From Adiantum capillus-veneris (Eukaryota > Streptophyta > Polypodiopsida > Polypodiales > Pteridaceae), in assembly GCA_014529385.2 (NCBI GenBank), contig CM043951.1:111373469-111437468 (forward strand): 64,000 bases of DNA, in the 5' to 3' direction. The notes below the pieces were generated by a model. That model was not told where the DNA came from, did not search any database, and was given only the letters and a program-made list of their open reading frames with translations. Numbering within the stretch: the first letter of the stretch is position 1; each line of letters starts with the position of its first letter. This document shows, piece by piece, positions 21,163 through 33,460 of this stretch. The translations under genes were made by a program, and so were the position numbers.

Positions 21163-21900
21163 GTGCCAAATGAGCCTTTACTGTTCTATAATGTATTTTT
21201 AAGTGCAGATGAGGAAGCAGAGGATGATATGGATGAGTATGAAGATTGCTCGGATCATGCTAATTGTGAACAGATTATAGACAGGGATTTTACATCTATG
21301 ATTGTACATGGGCTGCATGAGGAGATAACTCCTACAGCTTTGATTAATGTTGAGACTTCCAAGGGTGATTTTCCTAAGGATGTTATGGATGAATATCTAT
21401 AGGATAAAGTTGTTTTTCATGATCACGCTGAAATCCCAACAGGTGAAAATTTGTCTGATGATACAGGTCGAGAGACTCCCAAGGTTTTTCGTGATGGCTA
21501 TGAAGCTAGAGGGAGTGATGATGCTAAATCATCCTTGATACTACAAAAAGGGCACATGGTTTTTTATTTCCTTGGACAATGTGCCAAATGTGGCTGGATT
21601 TGGATGCTATTCCTAATGATTCTTATGTCACTGATGTCTTGGCTACCAGTAAAAGGGAGTCATATTTCATAAATGCTTTCTGGTAAGGAGCTTAAGTTGC
21701 CAACAGTTTACGGGATGTGGGTGTTGCACTATGCTTTAGGTGAAGCTCTAGTATATTGCGGAGCCCATATATGCCATTCTGTGTGCAGACAGAGTAAGGC
21801 ATACTTGAGCTTGGCAGGGTTCCTTAAAGATAGCTTAATGGTCAAGCCGTGTGCATCCTTAACTGAAGCACTTGAGTCTGGCGGGGTTCACTGAACAAGT
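21163..21900 (+). pseudogene. E1 3' interior coding debris
   Basis: Short open frames follow the gag remnant: 21163-21402 acidic (DEEAEDDMDEYEDCSDHAN), 21451-21672 and 21673-21894. They are on the element's strand and probably formed one decayed frame. No protease, reverse transcriptase or integrase motif is present. Confidence 0.4.
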
Positions 21901-22122
21901 TATCCATAATTGAATGCTTTGAAGATACAACAGATACGATTCAGATATTTCTGATGGACGGCTACCTAATGCTTAAGCTAAAACATTGATGATAGTGTAT
22001 AAGCCCTATTTTACTTTTCATGTGTTTACCAGTTAAGCGAGTATGACGATGGTAAGGAGATTAAGGTACTTGTAGCAGATGCAGATTGAAGTGCTATTGG
22101 CACAGACCGGAGGCTGTGTAGC

Positions 22123-22137
22123 TTTAGAGGGGGTGGA
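22123..22137 (+). promoter_or_regulatory. E1 polypurine tract
   Basis: TTTAGAGGGGGTGGA lies directly before the TGTC start of LTR B. It is identical, including the following TGTC, to the G1 tract at 25440-25454 on the other strand. Confidence 0.85.
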
Positions 22138-23435
22138 TGTCATGCAGATCCGCTGCCATGAAGAGAAAAAGAGCAGAAAAATGCAAGATAATCTTCTTTG
22201 AAGGCTACACATGTAATGGTCAGTGATCAAGGCTTGTTAATAGGCCAAGTTTAATTATTAATGTATGTCAGATGCAACTTAAAAGGGCCAATTGATGCCT
22301 TAATGATGCTAAAAAGGACTATGCTTGAAGTGAGCACAGATGGGAGTTTATGATCTAGAGCTGTAGTGCTTGAAGTGCTCTACTGGCCTGTCTTTATGGC
22401 TCGTTGATTGGAGCTATGGTTAAGAAGTTATGGTAGTTCGAAGTTTGAGTCGATTGCAGATCCGTACCGGATTGGGCAACTGCAGCTGAGGAAAAACATT
22501 GAAACAAATTCATGGGCTTCAAGTGCTCGCTTTGTGGAGCGCGTTAGTCTTTCCAGTCAGTGATCGAAGTCCTGGTCGCCAAGATATTGGCTGATAAAGA
22601 TTCACCGTGGGCCTGTTCCATACCAGTCCAGTCCGTTCGATCCGTGTCCCATTTTGGAATTTTGAGCAGCAAAAATGAGGGTTTTGAACGCAATATAATA
22701 AGTGCTCGAGGTAACTGTGCTTTGGTTGAGATGTAAGCTGGATGTGATGCACTTCTCAGAGCACAATAAATGCTTAAGTGGAATCTTTTTTAAGGTTGTC
22801 TCTTGATACGGACAACAGATTTCATCAGGAGGTTGCTCGACAAGGGCTCCTAGGGAAAGATGATATGTGTAGCAATACCTTGCCCCAATATTGTAACAAG
22901 TGGCCCCTTTACAGAAGCCCGCCTCCAAAAGGCCACCCAACTTAACCTATGAAGGCCGCCTAATTGTTTTGTTTGGCAATGCTTTGGCCAGTATGCATGC
23001 CAAATGTGATGCCCTTAAATGGTGCCCAAGCCGAAGTGTATGCCAAATGTGGTGCCCTACAAGGGCATTAAGTCGGCCACCCAAGCAACATAGCAAAGGA
23101 CGCCCGCCCACATTGAAAATTAAATTGGCCGCCCAAATAAATTAAGGGCTTTTGTGTGTGAAGATAAAGCCTAACAGCGAGCAGCGGGCAGAGAGGGTGC
23201 TGGCAAAAGGCAAAGGCGAGCTCGCGCAGGGCAAGGAAGCTCTCGGCTAAAGTCCGAGAGCCATGTGATGAAAAATTCTTAGCTCGCCATGGTGCAGATA
23301 TTCGGCACCATTTCCTCTCGATTCCGTGTAGGTTTGACTCCGCCATGCCATGTCATTAGGAGGTGTTTTTTATGCCTCCCTAGCAACGACGGTGCCGTCG
23401 TTGCTACGGGAGGTAGGGAGTTAGAATTAGACGGC

Positions 23436-25439
23436 GTCGAGAAATTTGCGGTCTTGCCAGGAAAGCACCGGGCTTATGGCTGTGAGAGTTTGTGAGAGAA
23501 CTCAACAAAAACTATATGAAGAAGTTAAACCATAGATGCCATGAAGACTAGGGTTTGGAAAGAAGTGCAATCAAAGAAGACTCACTCTTTCTCTCTTGCA
23601 TTCACACACACAAAGAAAGAATGCAAAAGAGAATGTCAAAACAATACGAAGATGAAAACATCAAGGCTATGGTCATATCGTATCATGGGTAATATGAAAG
23701 GGTTAATAGATGAGTTAATGGCATCCAATCTTGACTGACCAAATAGGCTACGAATTGTTCTTTGGAATTGTAGTTTTGTGCTTACCATAATATATATATT
23801 TTGTCTAGTGATTGGGATTAATTGTGTGTACAAATCCTCTTGGTTCATAGCAAGATAACTACGCTTACGTCAAAAGAAACGTTATAGTCTATGAGAGGTA
23901 GAATGATGGGATCAGGTGATAGAAGTATTTCATTAAGCCTTTCTGGGCCAAAGAGAAACACTATACGTTGTTGAAAGTGTATTTTTCAGCTAATCCATAT
24001 GTTAATTCTAATAGATCGTACAGAGTGAAATCCATAGAAATGATCATCATGTGGGTTATTCATCTAGGATAGTATGTGAGAAATGTAGATATGAGAGAAG
24101 TGAAGAGATGAGAAGTTTCCCTCCCAAGCCCTATTCTTGCACGTAGGCAATAAGGATACTGCGGGGAGAGATGTACCTGTAGCAAAGAGAACCTAGAGAG
24201 GATGAATTACTAAGAATGAGAGAGATAGGTTTGGTTAAGGAGATGAGATTAGATACATATATATATATTGGATTAGAGATGAAAATGAAAACAACAAGAA
24301 ATCAAGAAAACATGAATGTAGAACACATCTTACTTGAAACCCTTCGGCACCATTATTGATGGGAGAGAGAAGAAGAGTGGATAATTCCACTTTGATTGAT
24401 ACACCAAGTGCAAGACCTTCTTTGATTAGAGTTGATCTTCCAAGGTTAGCTTGTTGCAAGAATGGCTAGTCCCCCTCTAGGAGAAAGTGTAGGCTTGGGC
24501 TTATGTTAATGGCTAAGTACAATTAGGCATTACTACTCACTCCCTCAAGAATTCCTCTCATCAATGGCTTGAATTCTTGAGTTCCTTCCAAGGAAGAAGA
24601 GGTCGCCTTTTATAGGTGAAGGGAACCCCCAAGGGTTTACACAAGAAGAGAGGAGCCAGTGTGAACAGGAATTGGAAAAGTTGGAAATGAGCTGTCCCTG
24701 CATGATGTGGGCAGACTGGGGTCCAGTATTTTGATCATATCTCCTCAACCGTGGCTCCAAATAAAAAAGTAAAAATATGGGAGAAAACTTCAGCTCATTA
24801 GCTACGATTTTCATTTTAAAATCGTTTTCCAATTCGGATTAGAACCTTGTGTAAAAAATTCATCAAAATAGGGTCCATTTATGGCAGCAAAAGTCTTCAT
24901 GTGGTCTCCTTAGCCTAGACTTTCATTTAATTCCAAAGGACACCTCATGCCATATGAAAGCATGACATTGCTCCTTGACAAAGTTTTGTAATCATGCTTG
25001 CATTAATGCATTAAAATAAGTGTATCTTTGAAATCATGCCACCTAGTGTCCCACTAGGATTTGATTCTCTCCTAGTAGCTATTTAAAAAGAAATATAAGA
25101 AAAGTATAAAAAATACATAGAATATATAGATATTAGAGTTTACCCTAGATATAGGATCTAGCTAGGGTGTGAGATGATAATGAAATAGTAGAAATAAAGA
25201 ATCAATGCTTTTTGCCTCAAGTTAAAGAGGCGGAGCTATTGATGCTTTTCTCATAGTATTTTCTGATGGTAAAGTAAGGATATGTTACCCTTGATAAAAA
25301 TAATAGGATGAGATAGAAGGCTTATTATTATACTTAAATATACATATGTACACTATAGGAAATATAATTATGTATCTAAAAAATTACAAGATAGATCTTG
25401 TAGCATGCGTTCCCACTATGTACGTGTCACAGCACGACA
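23436..25439 (-). repeat. G1 3' LTR
   Basis: Begins GTCGAGAAATTTGCGG on the plus strand and ends GCACGACA. Matches 31454-33460 and, more distantly, the solo LTR at 48267-50436. Confidence 0.9.
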
Positions 25440-25454
25440 TCCACCCCCTCTAAA
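25440..25454 (-). promoter_or_regulatory. G1 polypurine tract
   Basis: Reads TTTAGAGGGGGTGGA on the minus strand, immediately before the 3' LTR (TGTCGTGC). Identical to E1's tract. Confidence 0.88.
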
Positions 25455-25497
25455 CCTGCATATCCTCCGGTATTTGCCACATTGTCTCTTTGTAAGA

Positions 25498-27252
25498 TTA
25501 GACCTCTTGTACATCTTCCTTGTCTTCTTCTTCACTGGATGATTCCAAAGCTTCATGTTCACTTTGATCTTCACCTGTGTTTTTCTCTTCTTCCTCATCA
25601 ATATCTTCTAGATCATTATCTCCTCTTCTCTTAAACATTTTAATCCTTTTTCCTGCAATGGGAATCTTTACTTCTGTACCAGCTAGTTCAGACAAGCTAT
25701 AAGTAGCATTTTCATGCACATGCTTTACAACATACGGTCCAAACCATCTTTTTGAGAACTTACGCATGACTGTGTGCTGGTTATCAAGGCTACTATCATA
25801 CACTAAAGCCCAGTCACCTTTGTTAATTGCTTTGTTCCTGAGTCGATGTCTCTTATCAAAATAGTCCTTGTTTTTCAACCTTGCATTTTTGAGTCGTTCT
25901 TTTGCAGTTTCAATGTCTCCAGGTCTTCTCTCTAGCTGCCTTATACGCAGTGCAAGGAGATCTTCCCTACTAATCCCCTCTTGCCAAGGTAGTACATTCC
26001 ATGTGGGTATTGTATCCTCAATCGGCATCACTGGCTTTTAACCATGCATTAGCTCCGCAGGCATGTAGCCAGTTATTGAGCTATGTGTTGTACGATCATC
26101 CCATAAAGCATATGGTAACAATTTTGGCCACTCACCAACTCTTCCTTCGCAAGCCTTGGCCAAAGCTTTGATGATAGGAGGATGCCCTCTTGCACTCTTT
26201 CCATTGCCTTCAGGGTTGTAAGCTGTAGTAAGAGAAATCTTGATCCCTAATCTAGAAAAGAACTCCCTTGCTTCTTCGGCATCCAGTTCACCTCGATCTG
26301 CAGTGATTTTTCCCACACAACCATAACGGCAAATCACCTCATCAAGAAGGAATTTGCACACAGCTTCTGTGGTCTTAGCTCTTAATGCTCTTCCTTCAAC
26401 CTGGTTAGTTAGGTCCTCTCGTGCAAGAACCAAGTATCTCATCTGCCAGAGTCCTAAAGGCATCGTGACTAGATCCACAACCCATTTATAGTGCATGGCT
26501 AGTGGATATGTAGGGTGCAATCCATCACGATGTCGAACATTTGAATACATTTGACAAGTTACACATGACTCTACAAACTGAGATACATCTTTATACATAC
26601 CCTTCCACTAGTATTTTTCTTTCAACTTGGAGAAGGTTGCCCACACACCCCTGTGTCCAGCCCATAGACTCTCATGAAACTCTTGCATGAGATTTACTTG
26701 AGTCTCTTTTTTACATATAACCCGTTGTGGTGTAGCACCCTTTTGTTTAGGATGCTTCCACAAGTAACCATCCCTTAAAAAGTACCCATATGCTTTCCTG
26801 CGTATCCTCTTGAATTCTTGTTCAGACCAATCATCTTGTTTTGTTAGAGTACTCAAGTACCTTCCAATAGAAAGCCAATCACCTTCATAAAGATCTTTCA
26901 AGAACAATTCAAGTGAATTAGTCATGCAGAAATTGTTACCTTTGACATGAGAGATAGAATAGAATTTTGTGCGTACATCATCTCCCTCATCAATCATTTG
27001 TGACTCATCTTCATACCTTGCCCTTGATAGCATATCTGCCACTATATTTTCTTTACCTGCAATGTGCTTAAACTCGGGATTTAAGGACTTAATGTAGGCA
27101 ATCCACCGCAACCTAGCAATGTCTGGTGTTGAGCAGCTTGTAATCATCCCAAGAAGTGGTAGACAATCTGTTTCTACAACCACACATGCACCAATTAGGT
27201 AATCTTTCCCACTTTTCAAGGCTGTAACCATACCCCATAACTCTCTCTTTAT
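25498..27252 (-). pseudogene. G1 pol: RNase H end and integrase
   Basis: One frame interrupted only by stops: TAG 27253-27255 upstream, TAG 26608-26610 and TAA 26038-26040. It starts with the RNase H part (VVVETDCLPLLGMI). Next comes the integrase zinc finger (FHESLWAGH ... ESCVTC), then the catalytic core with VVDLVTMP and ITADRGE. The third catalytic site reads NGKSARGH, where the family has NGKxERGH, so the active-site Glu is Ala. The C-terminal domain has KFSKRWFGPYVVK. No chromodomain is seen; an acidic tail (IDEEEEKN, SSSEEEDKED) ends the frame. Confidence 0.88.
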
Positions 27253-28491
27253 CTATGGATTGTTTCTTTGGCGAGCACTTAGTACCTTTGCTCCAAATCT
27301 TACCACATACCTGTGTCCTTCTTTGTCATCTTGCCCTATTGCCCATCCAATCCCTGTAGGACTGGTATCTACTGTCACAATCACTGGTCTTTGACACTCA
27401 TAGTCTACCTTTCTCAAAGTCGTTGCTGACTGGGGTAACTCCTTTAGCTTTTTCATGGATTTTACATGTGCTTCTGTCCATTTAAACTTTTGATTCTTTC
27501 TAAGCAGCTGATAAAGAGGATCAGCTACATGTGCATAATGTGGAATCCAAATAACATAGAAGACACATGCTCCCAGAAACCTTCTAACCTTAGTGATGCT
27601 AGTGCATGTTTCTTTCATTCTTTGGATGGCATCTACCTTTGATGGACAAGGTTTCCTACCATATGGCCCGCACATGTGCCCCACAATGAGCACTTCTTTG
27701 ACACCAAACATAGACTTTTTCCCTGACAATGTAAGATTCACTTCTTCCAACCTAGACAAAATTTTATCACAATCATTTATGTGATTTACCACAAACCTGC
27801 GACATCCCTTGAGATCCAAAGCTTCATCTTTGTCACTTTCTTCACATCCTTTGATAGGCAAATCATCAATGAAAGGCATTGTGATTTGAGGAATAAAGTT
27901 ACGTAAGACCTTATTCATCCCATTCATCATATGTGCTACCGAGTTGGTTGCTCCCTGTGGCAAGGTACACATCCTTACCAAACCCAAAGGTGTCCTTATG
28001 GTTGTCAAGTCTCTGCTTTTGATTGCAAGCTGAAATTGATCATACCCTGAGTAGAGATCCCCCATTGAGTAGATTGCCCTCCCTGCAAACGCCTCTGCAA
28101 ATTCATCCACAATTGGACCTGTACCTACATTTCTAATTGTCACCTTGTTCACTGGTTGCATATCTTGGATGAAGCGTAGAGAACCATTCTTCTTTGGAAC
28201 TGTGAACCACCTGTTTGAGTATGGAGCACAAGAAGGCTCCAAGATTCCCATTTTGATTTTCTCAATCAGTAGCTCTACTAACTTTGGCAAATGAGCCTTT
28301 GGAACCGGAATAGGCCACAGATTCCAAGGCACATGAGGTATTGTGAAAATTACCATAGGAGCTACAATATAAGGATCAACACATCCTATCTCACGTGGCT
28401 CAAATGCAAAAGCCTTACCATGCTTTGAAAGCATTTCTTTGAAGCACTTTGTCTCCTCTTGTGTTAGAAACTCCTCACAACCAATCTGCAA
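27253..28491 (-). pseudogene. G1 pol: reverse transcriptase and RNase H start
   Basis: A 412-residue frame. RT motifs: YSNRWFTVPKKNGSLRFIQD (about 91-110), YSMGDLYSGYDQFQ with catalytic Asp (about 145), LPQGATNS, and FIDD at 207-210 as the YxDD-type catalytic pair, followed by LPIKG. RNase H starts at VTVDTSPTGIGWAIGQ. It ends at an in-frame TAG (27253-27255), after which the same frame continues. A frameshift separates it from the upstream linker. Confidence 0.9.
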
Positions 28492-29012
28492 CTCTTGAAA
28501 GGACTCCTTTGTGAAGGTATGCCCGATATTTTTAGGATTCCGAAACTTGGTTGTAAAGAAGCCTGTTCAATCTTCTCCTTGTTGTTGGGTGGTAAGGGTG
28601 AAGCTACTGGTTTCACCTTCTTTGCTACACTCTTGTATTTAGTTTCAACATGGACTTCTGGGCCAATTGTTTGGCTTTCTTTAAAGGCTTCTATTACTTG
28701 ATACATTTCCATAGAGCAAACTTCCACAAATTCATTTTCAAGATGCAAACTAGACCTCATTATAGCATCAAGCTCACCCATAGTATCTACAAAAGAAACT
28801 TGTTCACACAAACCCAAAACATTTTCAGTAGGCTTTAGCAACGCACTCTTTTTCATGCCTATTTGTACATTATGCACATATTGCCTCTCATATCTCTTCA
28901 AATCTTCAAGTTTTGTAAAACATACTGATCCATTCCTTGTTACCAAGGAGCTCATCGAGAAAGTGTCACCTATTTTTTTTATCAAGCGAGACCCTTTTTC
29001 TTTCTGTACCAC
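28464..29012 (-). pseudogene. G1 gag-pol linker region
   Basis: In the same frame as gag-protease, separated from it by one TAA at 29025-29027. It contains a protease-RT linker (IKKIGDTFSMSSLVTRNGS, KLEDLKRYERQYVHNV) without catalytic motifs. A frameshift around 28464-28491 moves into the RT frame. Confidence 0.75.
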
Positions 29013-29024
29013 TGCAATCCCGCT

Positions 29025-31400
29025 TTACAATGGTACTTGGCCAAAACCCATCATTTCTCTATGATCATGAAACTCTTTGCTTACCTTTGGTAGAGGATGT
29101 TCTCTGAGGTTGTCACGATTTCTTTCATGGTTTGCACAAACTCTGAGAAATTGGACAGCTCGTTTACCATCTTTGCTACGTATTCTAGCATATGTTGAAC
29201 CATCGTCCATTACCTTTGTTTCCATTCGAACTCCCACAATGTAGGGTTGTCCAAGGATGAGATGATATGAAGATGTATCCTGTACAAAGAAGTTTTGGTC
29301 AATCTTTACATCACTTATTGTTACCTTCACACCTGGACATGCTGCATACAATTCACCGGATGAATTGTTTGCCACTTTTACCATCCAGCCATGATCTGTG
29401 TCCATCGGCCATTTGCACTTGTTGTAGAGACTCTTTGACATTATGTTTATTTCTGAACCATGGTCAATCAAGGCAACAAATGGCTCTTCAAGATCACCTA
29501 CCTTGACCAAAGTTTCTGTAGTAGCCCTTGCCCAATGACTTCGTGAATAGTAACTCCTAGGAATATCTTCAACTTCTTCATCATCATTTGAGAAATACAC
29601 TTGCTTCACTCTCCCACTAGATTGGTAGCATCCTACCACAGCTCCATCATTCTCCTTATTTTGCAGTTGCATCCCTTGTGTCTTTGAGGTTTCCCCTTCA
29701 ACCTGTGGACAAGAAAGTTCAGCAAGGGTTTGCCTCTTTCTCTTGATGATGTCAATGATCTCCTCATGGAATTCACGCTTTGCAATGCCAAGAACTTCTC
29801 CCAGAGTAAACTCAATCTTGCTATTCAAAATAATTTCCTCCAAGACTTTCTTTAAATCTGTAGCAACCTCAATATCAGATTGTAGTTTATAAGTTGGGCC
29901 TTTTGTCTTACCTTTCGTTGGCTCTTTCTTCTTTCCTGTTGTAGACTCCTCCATGAGTACTTCAGGTGGAGATGCTCCTTGTGTTGAGGGTGTTTGAGAA
30001 GGCATTGAGTCGCTTCTTCTCCCACTTCTAGAAGCTCTTTTTGATGGTCCTTCATCAGCATTCTCACGTCTGTGCTTCTCTTCTACCATTGCCTCATTTT
30101 GTTGGCATTTTGTAATGTAGTCATGCACTGACAATGAGTCCACTGGATCATTCCATCCTGTTTCTAGACGTATGCAATCACCTGCTTCATGTAGAATCTC
30201 TTTTGTAAGATTTCCCTTTTTAGCTAATTGCATGACATTTGGCCAAATTTGACCATGATGGTCACTCACCTCTTCATCACGAAAATGTTCAATTTTTACT
30301 CCATAAGTAGTTGCCTCAACTGAATAGGTGGCATGCTTGGTTGCCATATCTTCCACTAAGGTTTGCATTCCCCCCTTCCCAAAGTTAGTTCTCAAGGGTA
30401 GACCTGTCTCTCTTAAGTGGATTTTACCATTCTTAAAAAAGACAACATCTTTTGACAAAGCATCACTAAAATCATCACAATCCCTTCTTACATGGTCTGT
30501 ACTATCACACCAAATACATCTATTAACAAGCCCTTCTTTGGGCTGTTGTCTTTGCCTAGGAAGTGGCCCTGATGGTTGGCCTTTTTCTTCAAGCTTTGCA
30601 AACTTCACCTTCAAGTCACGCATTCCCTTCACAAGCTCATCTAGCATGGACTCATCAAACTTAGGAGCGATAAAAGTAGGCTTTACCATTTTGTCAGAAG
30701 TTGAGGTGGAAGGACTTGTAGTGTTTACTACCATCTTGTCCCTTCTTCTTTGTCGTTTGGCAAGCAGAGAGACAGCACCTTCAACCTCATTCCAGACGGT
30801 CTTTAGTCCTTTCTCAGCATCTTTATCTTCAAGAAGAAGCTCCAAATTTTCTTGAAAATCTTTACCTGCAGCTTGTAAGAAAAGATCTGTCTTCTCTGCA
30901 TCTAGTGTGGCTCTTTCTGTCCTAGTGAGTTGTGCATAGCGCCGCTCAAATTTCCTAAGTAGATCTGTTATTGATAGTCCTTGCTTTGGCTTGACTACCC
31001 ATTCTAAGAATGTCCTTTTGGTCACTCTCTCCGAGTCCTCCATGAAATATTCCTCCTTTAAAGCTACTTTGAGTTCTTCCCAATTTCTCCCATGCCCATC
31101 TTTAATTTCCCTAACATGCTCCCTAATTTCTGGAGCAACAACTAGCTCAAAGCTTTGAATCATCTCACCTTCTGACACGCGATGCAGCTCCATCTCCTTC
31201 ACATACTCGCGTAAGTACTTGGTTACATCTTCGCCATTGAACTGATCCATTCTGTTGACGACCGCTTGTATGGCCTTCGTTGCTGAAATCTCCCTTCTTT
31301 CAGTAGCATGTTGTTGTTGCATGAACATTGCAAATGCTTGAAACATTTGAATTGTTTCTGGGTCAAAATGCATACCCTGTTTCTCAACATGATCACCCAT
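29025..31400 (-). CDS. gag-pro: G1 Gag and aspartic protease polyprotein
   Basis: The first ATG is at 31400, giving about 791 residues. Numbering below starts four codons earlier, at 31412. The Gag helical domain covers about 40-220 (MIQSFELVVAP, WEELKVALKEEYF). A perfect CCHC zinc knuckle, CIWCDSTDHVRRDC, is at 299-312. A Lys/Thr/Pro-rich linker lies at about 480-530. The protease has ALIDHGSEINIMS (Asp 650) and LILGQPYIVG. Asp-His-Gly replaces the usual Asp-Ser/Thr-Gly; whether this is typical of the lineage cannot be told here. The frame ends at TAA 29025-29027, which may be a mutated sense codon because the frame continues into the linker. Confidence 0.88.
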   Translation of the reverse strand: MGDHVEKQGMHFDPETIQMFQAFAMFMQQQHATERREISATKAIQAVVNRMDQFNGEDVTKYLREYVKEMELHRVSEGEMIQSFELVVAPEIREHVREIKDGHGRNWEELKVALKEEYFMEDSERVTKRTFLEWVVKPKQGLSITDLLRKFERRYAQLTRTERATLDAEKTDLFLQAAGKDFQENLELLLEDKDAEKGLKTVWNEVEGAVSLLAKRQRRRDKMVVNTTSPSTSTSDKMVKPTFIAPKFDESMLDELVKGMRDLKVKFAKLEEKGQPSGPLPRQRQQPKEGLVNRCIWCDSTDHVRRDCDDFSDALSKDVVFFKNGKIHLRETGLPLRTNFGKGGMQTLVEDMATKHATYSVEATTYGVKIEHFRDEEVSDHHGQIWPNVMQLAKKGNLTKEILHEAGDCIRLETGWNDPVDSLSVHDYITKCQQNEAMVEEKHRRENADEGPSKRASRSGRRSDSMPSQTPSTQGASPPEVLMEESTTGKKKEPTKGKTKGPTYKLQSDIEVATDLKKVLEEIILNSKIEFTLGEVLGIAKREFHEEIIDIIKRKRQTLAELSCPQVEGETSKTQGMQLQNKENDGAVVGCYQSSGRVKQVYFSNDDEEVEDIPRSYYSRSHWARATTETLVKVGDLEEPFVALIDHGSEINIMSKSLYNKCKWPMDTDHGWMVKVANNSSGELYAACPGVKVTISDVKIDQNFFVQDTSSYHLILGQPYIVGVRMETKVMDDGSTYARIRSKDGKRAVQFLRVCANHERNRDNLREHPLPKVSKEFHDHREMMGFGQVPL

Positions 31401-31431
31401 GGTTACCCACAAACTCTCACCCTAGCAGATT

Positions 31432-31447
31432 CGCGTCGGTTTCACCA
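31432..31447 (-). promoter_or_regulatory. G1 primer-binding site
   Basis: TGGTGAAACCGACGCG on the minus strand, shortly after the 5' LTR. One difference from E1's TGGTGAACCCGACGCG. Confidence 0.75.
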
Positions 31448-31453
31448 AAAATA

Positions 31454-33460
31454 TGTCGAGAAATTTGCGATCTTGCCAGGAAAGCACCGGGCTTATGGCT
31501 GTGAGAGTTTGTGAGAAAACTCAACAGAAACTATATGAAGGAGTTAAACCATAGATGTCATGAAGACTAGGGTTTGGAAATAAGTGCAATCAAAGAAGAC
31601 TCACTCTTTCTCTCTTGCATTCACACACACAAAGAAAGAACGCAAAAGACAATGTCAAAACAATACGAAGATGAAAACATCAAGGCTATGGTCATATTGT
31701 ATCATGAGTAATATGAAAGGGTTAATGGATGAGTTAATGGCATCCAATCTTGACTGACCAAATAGGCTACGAATTGTTCTTTGGAATTGTAGTTTTGTGC
31801 TTACCATAATATATATATTTTGTCTAGTGATTGGGATTAAGTGTGTGTACAAATCCTCTTGGTTCATAGCAAGATAACTACGCTTACGTCAAAAGAAAAG
31901 TTATAGTCTATGAGAGGTAGTAAGATGGGATCCGGTGATAGAAGTATTTCATTAAGCCTTTCTGGGCCAAAGAGAAACACTATATGTTGTTCAAAGTGTA
32001 TTTTTCGGCTAATACATACGTTAATTCTAATAGATCGTACAGAGTGAAAGCGATAGAAATGATCATCATGTGGGTTATTCATCTAGGATAGTATGTGAGA
32101 AATGTAGATATGAGAGAAGTGAAGAGATGAGAAGTTTCCCTCCCAATCCCTATTCTTGCACATAGGCAATAAGGATACTGCGGGGAGAGATGTACCTGTA
32201 GCAAAGAGAACCTAGAGAGGATGAATTACTAAGAATGAGAGAGATAGGTTTGGTTAAGGAGATGAGATTAGATACATATATATATATGTTGGATTAGAGA
32301 TGAAAATGAAAACAACAAGAAATCAAGAAAACATCAATGTAGAACACATCTTACTTAAAACCCTTCGGCACCATTATTGATGGGAGAGAGAAGAAGAGTG
32401 GATAATTCCACTTTGATTGATACACCAAGTGCAAGACCTTCTTTGATTAGAGTTGATCTTCCAAGGTTAGCTTGTTGCAAGAATGGCTAGTCTCCCTCTA
32501 GGAGAAAGTGTAGGCTTGGGCTTATGTTAATGGCTAAGTACAATTAGGCATTACTACTCACTCCCTCAAGAATTCCTCTCATCAATGGCTTGAATGCTTG
32601 AGTTCCTTCCAAGGAAGAAGAGGTCCCCTTTTATAGGTGAAGGGAACCCCCAAGGGTTTACACAAGAAGAGAGGAGCCAGTGTGAACAGGAATTGGAAAA
32701 GTTGGAAATGAGCTGTCCCTGCATGATGTGGGCAGACTGGGGTCCAGTATTTTGATCATATCTCCTCAACCGTGGCTCCAAATAAAAAAGTAAAAATATG
32801 GGCAAAAACTTCAGCTCATTAGCTAAGATTTTCATTTTAAAATCGTTTTCCAATTCGGATTAGAACCTTGTGTAAAAAATTCATCAAAATAGGGTCCATT
32901 TATGGCAACAAAAGTCTTCATGTGGTCTCCTTAGCTTAGACATTCATTTAATTCCAAAGGACACCTCATGCCATATGAAAGCATGACATTGCTCCTTGAC
33001 AAAGTTTTGTAATCATGCTTGCAATAATGCATTAAAATAAGTGTATCTTTGAAATCATGCCACCTAGTGTCCCACTAGGATTTGATTCTCTCCTAGTAGC
33101 TATTTAAAAAGAAATATAAGAAAGGGATAAAAAATACATAGAATATATATATATTAGAGTTTACCCTAGATATAGGATCTAGCTAGGGTGTGAGATGATA
33201 ATGAAATAGTAGAAATAAAGAATCAATACTTTTTGCTCCAAGTTAAAGAGGCGGAGCTATTGATGCTTTTCCCATAGTATTTTCTGATGGTAAAGAAAGG
33301 ATATGTTACCCTTGAGAAAAATAATAGGATGAGATAGAAGGCTTATTATTATACTTAAATATTCATATGTACACTAAAGGAAATATAATTATGTATCTAA
33401 AAAATTACAAGATAGATCTTGTAGCATGCGTTCCCACTATGTACGTGTCACAGCACGACA
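31454..33460 (-). repeat. G1 5' LTR
   Basis: TGTCGAG ... GCACGACA on the plus strand, intact at both ends. It drives the element towards lower coordinates. Confidence 0.9.

Larger units (their letters stand above)
23436..33460 (-). mobile_element. G1: full-length Ty3/gypsy retrotransposon
   Basis: Two LTRs of about 2.0 kb (23436-25439 and 31454-33460, about 97-98 % identical by eye), polypurine tract, primer site, and gag-protease-RT-RNase H-integrase order on the minus strand. The target duplication ACGGC at 23431-23435 and 33461-33465 is perfect. The left LTR has lost its terminal T (starts GTCGAG instead of TGTCGAG). The coding region carries in-frame stops, one frameshift and an altered integrase active site, so it is inactive but young. 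Confidence 0.92.
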
